Source: Shewanella morhuae (GTDB taxonomy: Bacteria > Pseudomonadota > Gammaproteobacteria > Enterobacterales > Shewanellaceae). Taken from it: DNA of 64,000 bases. The position numbers were made by a program, and so were the translations under genes. The DNA is taken from the NCBI RefSeq assembly GCF_900156405.1, contig NZ_FTNN01000001.1:355651-419650 (forward strand). The letters are read 5' to 3'. Numbering within the stretch: position 1 is the stretch's first letter; the number at the start of each line of letters is the position of its first letter. The notes under the pieces are model-generated. The model saw only the letters and a program-made list of their open reading frames with translations. It had not been told where the DNA came from and made no database searches. Positions 56,414 through 64,000 of this stretch are shown here, piece after piece.

Positions 56414-57841
56414 TTATTTAGGCTGATCTGGGCTTAATGTTCCTGCTGGGAGTGTGGGCTGTTCTTCCTCTAAATCGCTACTATCATCATCGGGATGGGG
56501 CTTGGATTGATTATCCATCCACACCAGCGTGTCATAATAGCGGCGAATACTATCGACATAATGTACCGCTTCACTGCCGCGAGCATAGCCATAGCGAGTC
56601 TTTTGATAGTATTTACGCTTTTGCAGTAGCGGTAACACCTTCTTTAAATCTCGCCATGCATTCGGGTTTAACTCCATTGATTCAGCGAGTTTACGCGCAT
56701 CTTCAACGTGGGCATAACCTATATTGTATGACGCCAGTGCAAACCACATGCGCTGACTTTCAGGGATCGATTCTGGCAAACGGTTAATCATATCATTGAG
56801 ATAAGCCGCGCCGCCGCGAATGCTTTCTTCCGCATCCAAACGATTAGTAATACCAATTTCTTTAGCCGTGGGTTGGGTCAGCATCATCATGCCACGTACC
56901 CCCGTTGCTGAACGAGCATTTGGGTTCCAGTGCGATTCTTGATAGCTTGTCGCCGCCAGTTTACGCCAATCTAAATTGCCAGCGTATTTTTCAAATAAGT
57001 GACGATAACGGGGTAATACGGTTTCGATGGCGCGGATAAATGCGCGAGTATCGACATAATCGAAACGTTTCACATGACCAAAGTATTTTTCATTTAAGTG
57101 GTCGAGTGTACCAGCGCGTTTTTCTTGATGCCAAAAGGCCAGCAATTGGCTCATAAGCTGGTCGCTATGATTGGGAGGTAATAACCAGACAACATCGAGC
57201 TTCTCTTCTAACACTGGGCCTGAACGTAAGTCGGGTAAATAACGGCGGTTGATTTGTACACTGCTTGAATCGGCGATGGTGTAGTCAATTTCCTTATTGG
57301 CGATCATTGCCAATAATTCTTCGCTGTCCTTGTCGGCAATTTGATCCCATACCAATGTTGGATAATGTTTTTGCAACTGGGTTAAGGTTTCGACGAAGGC
57401 CGAATCGGCTATCACAGTAATCTTACCTTTTAAGTCACTGATATCTTTTGGGACAGGCATACCTTCACGATAAACTAAGACTTGATTAACACGGTATAGC
57501 GGTGGACCAAGACGAAACTGCTCTCGTCTGGCGGGCGTTTCAGTCATGCCTGCGGCAATAATATCAATGTGATTTTTTTTAAGGGCTTCGTACAGTTCTG
57601 CATGATTAGTATAGGGCACCATTTTTAACGGCACGTTTAAGTATTCAGCAAACAACACCGCCATATCGTAATCGAAACCGCTATCACCTTGGCCAGAGGT
57701 CATATAAATCTGTGGTCCGTACAAGGTGCCCACTCTTAATTCTGTTAATTTTTTCGGCACAAATTCTGTTTCGTCCACGGTAGTAGGCTGACAGGCAGTC
57801 AGTAAAAAACCTAGGGAAAAAACTATCAAGAATCGAATCAT
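56414..57841 (-). CDS. mltF: Membrane-bound lytic murein transglycosylase F
   Basis: Outer-membrane lipoprotein that cleaves peptidoglycan. The signal peptide ends in lipobox LTAC (Cys17). A solute-binding-protein domain (SBP_bac_3, about residues 35-270) begins [35 protein letters not shown] and acts as a regulatory domain. The SLT catalytic domain (about 295-440) has the catalytic Glu in [27 protein letters not shown], then [10 protein letters not shown] and [16 protein letters not shown]. The Pro/acid-rich tail [20 protein letters not shown] is dispensable-looking. The ATG at 57841 is chosen over TTG at 57844. It is divergent from purL with 277 bp between. Confidence 0.95.
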   Translation of the reverse strand: MIRFLIVFSLGFLLTACQPTTVDETEFVPKKLTELRVGTLYGPQIYMTSGQGDSGFDYDMAVLFAEYLNVPLKMVPYTNHAELYEALKKNHIDIIAAGMTETPARREQFRLGPPLYRVNQVLVYREGMPVPKDISDLKGKITVIADSAFVETLTQLQKHYPTLVWDQIADKDSEELLAMIANKEIDYTIADSSSVQINRRYLPDLRSGPVLEEKLDVVWLLPPNHSDQLMSQLLAFWHQEKRAGTLDHLNEKYFGHVKRFDYVDTRAFIRAIETVLPRYRHLFEKYAGNLDWRKLAATSYQESHWNPNARSATGVRGMMMLTQPTAKEIGITNRLDAEESIRGGAAYLNDMINRLPESIPESQRMWFALASYNIGYAHVEDARKLAESMELNPNAWRDLKKVLPLLQKRKYYQKTRYGYARGSEAVHYVDSIRRYYDTLVWMDNQSKPHPDDDSSDLEEEQPTLPAGTLSPDQPK

Positions 57842-58065
57842 CAAATGCGCTTATATTAAGTAAAATCAATGGTGTAAATAAAGAGTTAACAGTAGGGTAT
57901 ACGTGGTGAGCTGAGCAACAGTGGTGGGATTATATCCGTTTGTCGGGAATAACGTAAAAAAATCGTTCGTAGAGGTAAATGATGACTTAAAAATACGTCG
58001 CTTTTTATATTACAGGAAACACTGTTTTGCGTAATGACACAGGTGATTTGTGCTAGACATTTCCC

Positions 58066-58071
58066 TATAAT
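58066..58071 (+). promoter_or_regulatory. purL promoter -10 element
   Basis: A perfect TATAAT about 48 bp before purL. No strong -35 is seen at 16-18 bp. A PurR-like half site, TTTGCGT (58026-58032), lies upstream in AAACACTGTTTTGCGT (58017-58032). Confidence 0.5.
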
Positions 58072-58118
58072 AGCGCCAATTCTGACCCCTGCAATAATAA
58101 ATAATAAGGTGAATAGAC

Positions 58119-61100
58119 GTGATGGAAATCATCCGCGGAGCCCCTGCACTCTCGACGTTTAGAATGCAAAAGCTGATGGAGGCCTGCGAAAATGCGGCGC
58201 TTCCGGTACGCCAAATCTATGCTGAATATGTTCATTTAGCGGATTTGAGCGAGTTGCTCGACACTAACGAACGCCAGCAACTTGAAACAATTCTCACCTA
58301 TGGACCCGCGATAGAAACTCATATCCCCCAAGGTTCACTTCTGTTTGTCACGCCTCGTCCCGGTACTATTTCTCCTTGGTCTTCAAAAGCCACTGACATT
58401 GCCCATAATTGTGGTCTTGGTAAAATGAAGCGTTTGGAGCGAGGCGTTGCGTATTATGTTGAATCAGATGCACTGACTGCAATGCAGCAACATGCCTTAA
58501 ATGCACTGCTGCATGACCGCATGGTTGACATCATTCTCGATGATTTTGCTAAAGCTGATGTGTTATTTAAACGCACCGAGCCAGCACCATTTAAGAGTGT
58601 AAATATTCTTGCCGAAGGCCGCCGTGCGTTAGAGGTAGCCAATACTGAACTGGGCCTCGCCTTAGCCGAAGATGAAATTGACTATTTAGTCGAAAACTTC
58701 GTCCGTTTAGGCCGTAATCCCCACGATATTGAATTGATGATGTTTGCTCAGGCGAACTCAGAGCATTGTCGTCACAAAATTTTTAACGCAGATTGGACGA
58801 TTGATGGCGAAGTACAGCCCAAATCATTGTTCAAAATGATTAAGAACACCTTTGAAACCACGCCAGATCATGTGTTGTCGGCCTACAAAGATAACGCTGC
58901 TGTGATGGAAGGTTCAGTTGCGGGTCGTTTTTTCCCAGATCCTGATGGGGTGTACAACTACCACACTGAACCTATGCACATTTTGATGAAAGTGGAAACC
59001 CACAACCATCCAACAGCTATCAGCCCATATCCAGGCGCTGCAACGGGTTCAGGCGGCGAAATTCGTGATGAAGGCGCAACGGGCCGCGGCTCTAAACCTA
59101 AAGCGGGTTTAACCGGTTTTAGCGTATCAAATTTGAATATTCCCGGTTTTGAACAGCCGTGGGAAACCCATTACGGTAAACCCGATCGTATTGTGAGTGC
59201 GCTAGATATTATGACCGAAGGCCCATTGGGCGGCGCGGCATTTAACAACGAGTTTGGCCGTCCTGCGCTGGTGGGCTATTTCCGTACCTATGAGCAAGAA
59301 GTTAGTAGCCATAACGGTGTTGAAGTACGCGGTTACCACAAGCCCATTATGTTAGCCGGTGGTTTAGGTAATATTCGCGAAGAACATGTGCAAAAGGGTG
59401 AAATCACCGTTGGCGCTAAGCTGATTGTGCTCGGTGGTCCTGCAATGAACATTGGTCTGGGCGGCGGCGCGGCTTCATCTATGGCATCGGGTCAATCGAG
59501 CGAAAATCTTGATTTTGCTTCTGTACAACGTGAAAACCCAGAAATGGAGCGACGTTGTCAGGAAGTGATTGACCGTTGCTGGCAGCTTGGCGATAAAAAT
59601 CCGATCCAATTTATCCACGATGTGGGTGCGGGCGGCTTATCAAATGCTTTCCCTGAGTTAGTCAATGACGCAGAGCGTGGTGGTCTGTTTAATCTGCGTA
59701 ATGTGCCATCGGACGAACCGGGAATGAGCCCGCTAGAAATCTGGTGTAACGAGTCACAAGAGCGTTATGTGATGTCAGTTGCCCCTGAAAATCTCGCATT
59801 ATTCACGGCAATCTGTGAGCGTGAACGTGCGCCATTTGCCGTAGTGGGTGAAGCGACAGCTGAAAAGCATTTAACGCTTAGCGACAGCCATTTTGACAAT
59901 AACCCTATCGATTTACCGCTTGAAGTTTTATTAGGCAAAGCACCTAAGATGAGCCGTGATGTGGTATCAGCTAAAGCGGTATCTCCGGCGCTAAAGCAAG
60001 ATAACATTGATGTAAAAGAAGCGGTTAAACGTGTATTAAGCCTACCTACCGTGGCGGATAAAAGCTTCCTTATCACCATTGGCGACCGCACAGTTACAGG
60101 TTTAGTTAACCGTGACCAAATGGTGGGGCCATGGCAAGTGCCAGTTGCCGATTGCGCGGTCACTGCGGCTAGTTTTGATACCTACACAGGTGAAGCTATG
60201 TCACTGGGTGAACGTACACCTTTAGCGCTGCTTGATTTTGGCGCCTCTGCCCGTATGGCAGTTGCTGAGTCAATCATGAATATTGCTGGCGTTGATATTG
60301 GTTCGTTCAAACGGATTAAATTATCTGCTAACTGGATGTCTGCGGCAGGTCACCCAGGTGAAGATGCCGGTCTTTATGAAGCGGTTAAAGCCGTAGGTGA
60401 AGAATTGTGCCCAGAGCTGAGCCTGACCATTCCGGTCGGTAAAGACTCAATGTCGATGAAGACCGCATGGCAACAAGATGGCGCAGATAAAACTGTCACC
60501 TCACCAATGTCCTTAGTCATCACCGCCTTTGGTGTGGTGCAAGATATTCGTAATACCGTGACACCAGAACTACGCACAGATAAAGGCGAGACGTCTTTAT
60601 TGTTAGTGGATTTAGGCGCGGGTAAAAATCGTTTAGGTGGTTCTTGTTTAGCGCAGGTGTTTGGTGAGTTGGGTGATATCGCGCCAGATCTTGATGACGC
60701 TGCACTACTGCGCGGTTTCTTTGAAACCATGCAAAATTTAGTCGCTAAAAAGTCTGTTATCGCTTACCACGATCGCAGTGACGGCGGTTTATTTACCACG
60801 TTAGTAGAAATGGCCTTTGCAGGTAATACTGGTTTAGACATCGATATAGACGATTTGCATGGCACTGATTTAGAAAGGCTCTTTAATGAAGAACTCGGCG
60901 CTGTGCTGCAAGTGAGCCGCGACAACGCCGCAAAAATTGCTGCTCAGTTTGCTATCGCTGGCGTACCTTGTCATGTGATCGGGACTTTAGCCGATGATCA
61001 ACGCATCACTATTAACGATGGCGCGCGTGAAGTTTTCAGCGATACCCGTGTAGCGCTGCGTACTGTGTGGTCAGAAACCACTTATCGTATGCAAGCACTG

Positions 61101-62003
61101 CGTGATAACCCAGAGTGCGCGCTTGAAGAGTTTAAGCTCAAACAAGACGAAACCGATTTAGGCTTAACGGTTAATTTAAGTTTTGACCCAAGTGTTGATG
61201 TCGCTGCGCCTTATATCCTTAAAGGTATCGCCCCTAAGATGGCTATTTTGCGTGAGCAGGGCGTTAACTCTCAGGTAGAAATGGCTGCTGCCTTTGACCG
61301 TGCTGGATTTGAAAGCCACGATGTGCACATGTCGGATATTTTATCGGGCCGTATCAGCTTAGATGAGTTCGAAGGCCTAGTGGCTTGCGGCGGTTTCTCC
61401 TACGGTGACGTATTAGGTGCGGGTGAAGGTTGGGCTAAGTCGATTTTGTTTAACGAGCGTGCCCGCGATGAGTTTTCACGTTTCTTTGAGCGTGATTCAA
61501 GTTTTGCCCTTGGCGTGTGTAACGGCTGCCAAATGCTGTCGAACCTGAAAGAAATTATCCCAGGAAGTGAGCATTGGCCACGTTTTGTGCGTAACCGCTC
61601 AGAGCGTTTCGAAGCACGCTTCAGTTTAGTTGAGGTGCAACAGAGCCCGTCGTTATTCTTCCAAGGTATGGCAGGCTCACGTATGCCTATTGCCGTATCC
61701 CACGGTGAAGGTTTGGCTGAGTTTGCCAGTGCACAATCGCAGGCAAAGGCCGAAGCGTCAGGCACGATTGCACTGCGTTTTGTCAATGGTATGGGTGATA
61801 TCGCGACTCAGTATCCACAAAACCCGAATGGCTCGCCAAACGGCTTAACGGGTATTTGTACAACAGATGGCCGCGTAACGCTGATGATGCCGCACCCAGA
61901 ACGTGTGTTTAGAACTGTAGCTAACTCTTGGCATCCCGATGCTTGGGGTGAGGATAGCCCGTGGATGCGTATGTTCCGAAATGCACGAGTGACCCTAGGT
62001 TAA
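58119..62003 (+). CDS. purL: Phosphoribosylformylglycinamidine synthase PurL
   Basis: Large ATP- and glutamine-dependent enzyme of de novo purine synthesis that makes FGAM from FGAR. It is the fused gammaproteobacterial form (1294 residues). The N-terminal domain begins [18 protein letters not shown], with the FGAM synthase core [46 protein letters not shown] and [14 protein letters not shown]. The C-terminal class I glutaminase has the nucleophile in [12 protein letters not shown] and catalytic His/Glu in [16 protein letters not shown] lies 7 nt before the GTG and 10 nt before the ATG at 58122. It is monocistronic, between mltF and a strong terminator. Confidence 0.98.
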   Translation: MMEIIRGAPALSTFRMQKLMEACENAALPVRQIYAEYVHLADLSELLDTNERQQLETILTYGPAIETHIPQGSLLFVTPRPGTISPWSSKATDIAHNCGLGKMKRLERGVAYYVESDALTAMQQHALNALLHDRMVDIILDDFAKADVLFKRTEPAPFKSVNILAEGRRALEVANTELGLALAEDEIDYLVENFVRLGRNPHDIELMMFAQANSEHCRHKIFNADWTIDGEVQPKSLFKMIKNTFETTPDHVLSAYKDNAAVMEGSVAGRFFPDPDGVYNYHTEPMHILMKVETHNHPTAISPYPGAATGSGGEIRDEGATGRGSKPKAGLTGFSVSNLNIPGFEQPWETHYGKPDRIVSALDIMTEGPLGGAAFNNEFGRPALVGYFRTYEQEVSSHNGVEVRGYHKPIMLAGGLGNIREEHVQKGEITVGAKLIVLGGPAMNIGLGGGAASSMASGQSSENLDFASVQRENPEMERRCQEVIDRCWQLGDKNPIQFIHDVGAGGLSNAFPELVNDAERGGLFNLRNVPSDEPGMSPLEIWCNESQERYVMSVAPENLALFTAICERERAPFAVVGEATAEKHLTLSDSHFDNNPIDLPLEVLLGKAPKMSRDVVSAKAVSPALKQDNIDVKEAVKRVLSLPTVADKSFLITIGDRTVTGLVNRDQMVGPWQVPVADCAVTAASFDTYTGEAMSLGERTPLALLDFGASARMAVAESIMNIAGVDIGSFKRIKLSANWMSAAGHPGEDAGLYEAVKAVGEELCPELSLTIPVGKDSMSMKTAWQQDGADKTVTSPMSLVITAFGVVQDIRNTVTPELRTDKGETSLLLVDLGAGKNRLGGSCLAQVFGELGDIAPDLDDAALLRGFFETMQNLVAKKSVIAYHDRSDGGLFTTLVEMAFAGNTGLDIDIDDLHGTDLERLFNEELGAVLQVSRDNAAKIAAQFAIAGVPCHVIGTLADDQRITINDGAREVFSDTRVALRTVWSETTYRMQALRDNPECALEEFKLKQDETDLGLTVNLSFDPSVDVAAPYILKGIAPKMAILREQGVNSQVEMAAAFDRAGFESHDVHMSDILSGRISLDEFEGLVACGGFSYGDVLGAGEGWAKSILFNERARDEFSRFFERDSSFALGVCNGCQMLSNLKEIIPGSEHWPRFVRNRSERFEARFSLVEVQQSPSLFFQGMAGSRMPIAVSHGEGLAEFASAQSQAKAEASGTIALRFVNGMGDIATQYPQNPNGSPNGLTGICTTDGRVTLMMPHPERVFRTVANSWHPDAWGEDSPWMRMFRNARVTLG

Positions 62004-62064
62004 GTGATTAAAACACACTACTTTTACCTATGTTGAAGCGTAAAAGCCGGTTTATGTCATCATA

Positions 62065-62095
62065 AAAAAAGGAGCGATAATTTCGCTCCTTTTTT
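62065..62095. terminator. Terminator after purL
   Basis: AAAAAAGGAGCGA and TCGCTCCTTTTTT pair perfectly around TAATT, 61 bp after the purL stop. Confidence 0.9.
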
Positions 62096-62296
62096 CATAT
62101 TTAAAATGCACTTTTACAAAACTCGATGTATTTCAGGCTATTAATTTTTATTGTAAATATTCTAATCGATCAAAGTGATGAAACGGTCGTTTCAACTATT
62201 AAGTACCCATTACTAAGTAGGTCGTAGCCAAGTTGATAAACGATAGCATGATTTACTTCACTCTATTACTCAGGAAAACCATCTTGAGTGATAAGT

Positions 62297-62335
62297 AAAA
62301 AAAAGCCCCCATCTCAATGAGATGGGGGCTTTTTT
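62297..62335. terminator. Strong bidirectional terminator for the small gene at 62387
   Basis: AAGCCCCCATCTCA (62303-62316) and TGAGATGGGGGCTT (62318-62331) are perfectly complementary. On the minus strand an eight-T run follows. It lies 56 bp after the stop codon of the 26-residue ORF. Confidence 0.92.
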
Positions 62336-62386
62336 ATTAATAAAACGTCAAATTAATCCAATGAACTTTTCGAGTCATTCGGAGTG

Positions 62387-62467
62387 TTATTTCAGCTCGT
62401 TAGCGGTATAAAGTTCAACAAAAACACGCTTATAACTGTTAACCAGACGTTCAAATAATTTAGTCAT
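62387..62467 (-). CDS. Small protein, 26 residues, unknown function
   Basis: A short gene that standard length cut-offs miss. The product begins MTKLFERLVNSYKRVF and ends ELYTANELK, amphipathic with net positive charge in the first half and Leu/Val/Phe/Tyr on one face. GGAG lies 8 nt before the ATG. A sigma70-like promoter (62569-62597) and a strong terminator (62297-62335) bound a transcript of roughly 265 nt. There is no membrane-length hydrophobic stretch. I do not recognise the family. It is divergent from cydA by about 800 bp, and convergent with purL. Confidence 0.7.
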   Translation of the reverse strand: MTKLFERLVNSYKRVFVELYTANELK

Positions 62468-62489
62468 ATCAATATCTCCACACCAAAAG

Positions 62490-62546
62490 TTAATACCAAT
62501 GTGCGCGAAGTAGGTTTGGGCTGGGCGACGACACCGTGTTACCCAA
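62490..62546 (-). CDS. Possible 18-codon leader ORF upstream of the small gene
   Basis: TTG at 62544-62546 is preceded by AAGGAG with a 4-nt gap. The frame runs 18 codons to a TAA at 62490-62492, 22 nt before the ATG of the 26-residue gene. The strong Shine-Dalgarno is the main evidence. The peptide (MGNTVSSPSPNLLRAHWY) has no obvious run of regulatory codons. Confidence 0.35.
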   Translation of the reverse strand: MGNTVSSPSPNLLRAHWY

Positions 62547-62568
62547 TTGTCTCCTTAACACAGGCTAT

Positions 62569-62597
62569 ATATTAGACAAACCAAATGCGCTTATCAA
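62569..62597 (-). promoter_or_regulatory. Promoter of the small-protein gene
   Basis: On the minus strand TTGATA (-35, 5 of 6) and TAATAT (-10, 4 of 6) are separated by exactly 17 bp. The predicted start is near 62562, giving a leader of about 95 nt. Confidence 0.55.
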
Positions 62598-63269
62598 ACG
62601 AGAAAAAATACAATTAAGCATTAGATAAATTAATGAATGTTTTTTAGTTTTTATGGGTTTCAATTTGGTTAACGTATTAAGTTGTTGTTATTTATTATTA
62701 ATTTTATAAGTTGTTTATTTTGTTCTTTATTTGTTATTAGCCTAATTGTTGTAGTTTTTTAAATTTGTTTTTGTTTTGACCGTTAGCGTGCCATTTTTGT
62801 GGCTAAGGTGTAAAAACATGGTTTTGTATAGAATGATGCGTGTTTGCTACTCTCATTGATTGGTGTTGTCAATACCGCTGGGTAGGGAAGTGTGTGCCTT
62901 GCCGCAAAAACCATCTAAACCACTGAGTTTGATTGATTTGAATCAAACTCAGGTGTATAAAATACCGGTAGATGAGCGTAAATAAATATCTTAACTTGCT
63001 GATATTTATATTGATGACTCATTTGACCTATTAAGTAGTAAAGTATTGCTCCCAATGTTATGTAATAGTGTGACCCATGTCTCGATATGTTGTGAGGCTG
63101 AGGGCTTTTTACACCGTACAGCTTGGATGTAATGCGAAAGATTAAATTTAACGGTTTATACTGATGACAGATATAAGCACAAAATGAAACTCACTATCCT
63201 ACCAAGGCACTTGTTGCGAATAATTGTGTATGTTCACAGCAATTGGACGCACCACGTAAGGAGTCACCG
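62598..63269. other. 672-bp cydA upstream region
   Basis: 62630-62780 is very T-rich on the plus strand, low in complexity and without ORFs. An FNR-type site lies at 62934-62947. TATAAA (62957-62962) and TATACT (63157-63162) are possible -10 elements. No RNA gene or riboswitch was recognised. The long region fits multi-input control of an oxygen-regulated oxidase. Confidence 0.5.
62934..62947. promoter_or_regulatory. Perfect FNR/EtrA consensus site upstream of cydA
   Basis: TTGAT-TTGA-ATCAA matches the FNR consensus TTGAT-N4-ATCAA at every fixed position. In Shewanella the FNR orthologue is EtrA. It is embedded in a larger perfect dyad: CTGAGTTTGATT (62924-62935) and AATCAAACTCAG (62942-62953), whose centre is shifted 2 bp from the FNR centre. 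TATAAA lies 10 bp downstream, so binding there would overlap a promoter. Confidence 0.65.
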
Positions 63270-64000
63270 ATGATTGTTGCAGAGGTTGTTGAGCTGTCAC
63301 GGTTGCAGTTTGCGCTGACAGCCATGTATCACTTCCTATTTGTTCCCTTAACTTTGGGGCTAGCATTTTTGCTGGCTATCATGGAATCACTGTATGTGAT
63401 GACCGATAAACAAATTTATAAAGATATGACGAAGTTCTGGGGTAAGTTATTTGGAATTAACTTTGCCTTAGGTGTGACGACGGGTTTGGCAATGGAGTTC
63501 CAATTCGGAACAAACTGGTCTTACTATTCGCACTATGTAGGCGATATTTTTGGCGCGCCATTAGCGATTGAAGGCCTGATGGCATTCTTCTTAGAATCGA
63601 CCTTTGTGGGAATGTTCTTCTTTGGTTGGGATCGCTTCTCTAAACGCCAACATTTAATGGTGACTTGGTTAGTTGCTTTTGGTTCTAACATGTCGGCGCT
63701 GTGGATTTTAATCGCAAACGGTTGGATGCAAAACCCAGTCGGTTCTGTGTTTAACTACGAAACGATGCGTATGGAGATGGTCAGCTTCGCTGAGGTGGTA
63801 TTTAACCCCGTCGCGCAGGTGAAATTTGTCCATACCGTAGCATCTGGTTATGTCGCTGGTGCCATGTTTGTATTGGCGATCAGTGCTTACTATATCCTCA
63901 AAAAACGTGATTTACCTTTTGCTCGTCGCTCATTTGCGATTGCGGCCAGTTTTGGTATGGCGTCGATTTTGTCGGTTATCGTATTAGGCGATGAGTCTGG
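63270..64000 (+). CDS. cydA: Cytochrome bd ubiquinol oxidase subunit I, partial
   Basis: The 5' part (243 complete codons) of the large subunit of the high-affinity quinol oxidase, cut by the window end. It matches E. coli CydA throughout: [25 protein letters not shown] with haem b595/d-ligand His21, [53 protein letters not shown] with acidic residues of the proton path, and [19 protein letters not shown] with the next conserved His. Several transmembrane helices are visible. AAGGAG lies 6 nt before the ATG. cydB would be expected just outside the window. It functions in low-oxygen respiration, consistent with the FNR-type site upstream. Confidence 0.97.
   Translation, partial: MIVAEVVELSRLQFALTAMYHFLFVPLTLGLAFLLAIMESLYVMTDKQIYKDMTKFWGKLFGINFALGVTTGLAMEFQFGTNWSYYSHYVGDIFGAPLAIEGLMAFFLESTFVGMFFFGWDRFSKRQHLMVTWLVAFGSNMSALWILIANGWMQNPVGSVFNYETMRMEMVSFAEVVFNPVAQVKFVHTVASGYVAGAMFVLAISAYYILKKRDLPFARRSFAIAASFGMASILSVIVLGDES

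Noticed and set aside
62818..62859. 13-codon ATG ORF after AAGGTG in the cydA upstream region
   Set aside because: Too short to distinguish from chance, and no terminator or structure follows it.
62900..62986. 28-codon TTG-start ORF spanning the FNR-type dyad
   Set aside because: The start codon is weak, the purine-rich stretch upstream is poorly placed, and the frame is dominated by the palindrome. The regulatory reading is simpler.
63225..63238. CRP-like dyad TGTG-N6-CACA before cydA
   Set aside because: CRP needs eight bases between TGTG and CACA; here there are six, and the site lies only about 30 bp before the start codon.

Overview
The window looks like a chromosomal segment from a gammaproteobacterium of the Shewanella type. 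This is inferred from gene content and order: mutY-yggX / trmB-yggL-glsB-yggN, the ygg cluster yggS-proC-yggT-yggU-rdgB-hemW, pilT-pilU, rlmN-pilW-rodZ-ispG-hisS-yfgM-bamB-der, guaB-guaA, purL and cydA. Protein sequences resemble E. coli orthologues along their whole length but the neighbourhoods differ from E. coli. Moderately AT-rich intergenic DNA, many strong intrinsic terminators and frequent TAATG/ATGA overlaps fit a compact, well-ordered genome. There is one tRNA (Phe, GAA) and no rRNA, CRISPR array, integrase or insertion sequence.

Layout. 1-6.5 kb: tRNA-Phe, a cytochrome b561-yceI pair, the mutY-yggX repair/Fe-S pair, and the trmB-yggL-glsB-yggN block. 6.5-12.8 kb: a LysR regulator, a 650-bp intergenic region with an orphan terminator, a DUF885 peptidase-like protein, hemW-rdgB and a DUF4426 protein. 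12.8-20.9 kb: yggU-yggT-proC-yggS on the minus strand, divergent from the twitching ATPases pilT-pilU, then an exported glutathione-peroxidase-like protein, ferrochelatase, and ruvX-yqgE-yciH. 21-35.6 kb is a more accessory stretch: small membrane protein, DUF4136 lipoprotein, TRIC-type channel, exported thiol peroxidase, MscS, an OmpA-domain protein, threonine aldolase, MtfA, two GNAT enzymes, a doxX-pirin operon divergent from a LysR gene, and a metallophosphatase. 35.6-50.6 kb: a CNNM/CBS membrane protein, the rlmN-to-der housekeeping cluster, xseA, and guaB-guaA. 50.7-55.3 kb: one 4.6-kb minus-strand gene sits between guaA and tadA. 55.5-64 kb: tadA, mltF, purL, a 1.27-kb mostly non-coding region and the 5' part of cydA.

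The most notable gene is the 1523-residue protein at 50681-55252. It has an Mrr-like PD-(D/E)xK nuclease motif, a STAND/NACHT-type NTPase core and a roughly 950-residue helical C-terminus. This is the architecture of Avs (AVAST) anti-phage proteins, standing alone between two housekeeping genes. The second is an unlisted 26-residue gene at 62387-62467, which has its own sigma70-like promoter, Shine-Dalgarno site and strong terminator, plus a possible 18-codon leader ORF. It lies between purL and cydA, in a region that also holds a perfect FNR/EtrA consensus site.

Functional themes are purine synthesis (purL, guaB, guaA), translation and tRNA/rRNA modification (trmB, rlmN, tadA, hisS, der), envelope biogenesis (bamB, yfgM, rodZ, mltF, pilW), haem and peroxide handling (hemW, hemH, gpx, tpx) and respiration (cytochrome b561, cydA).
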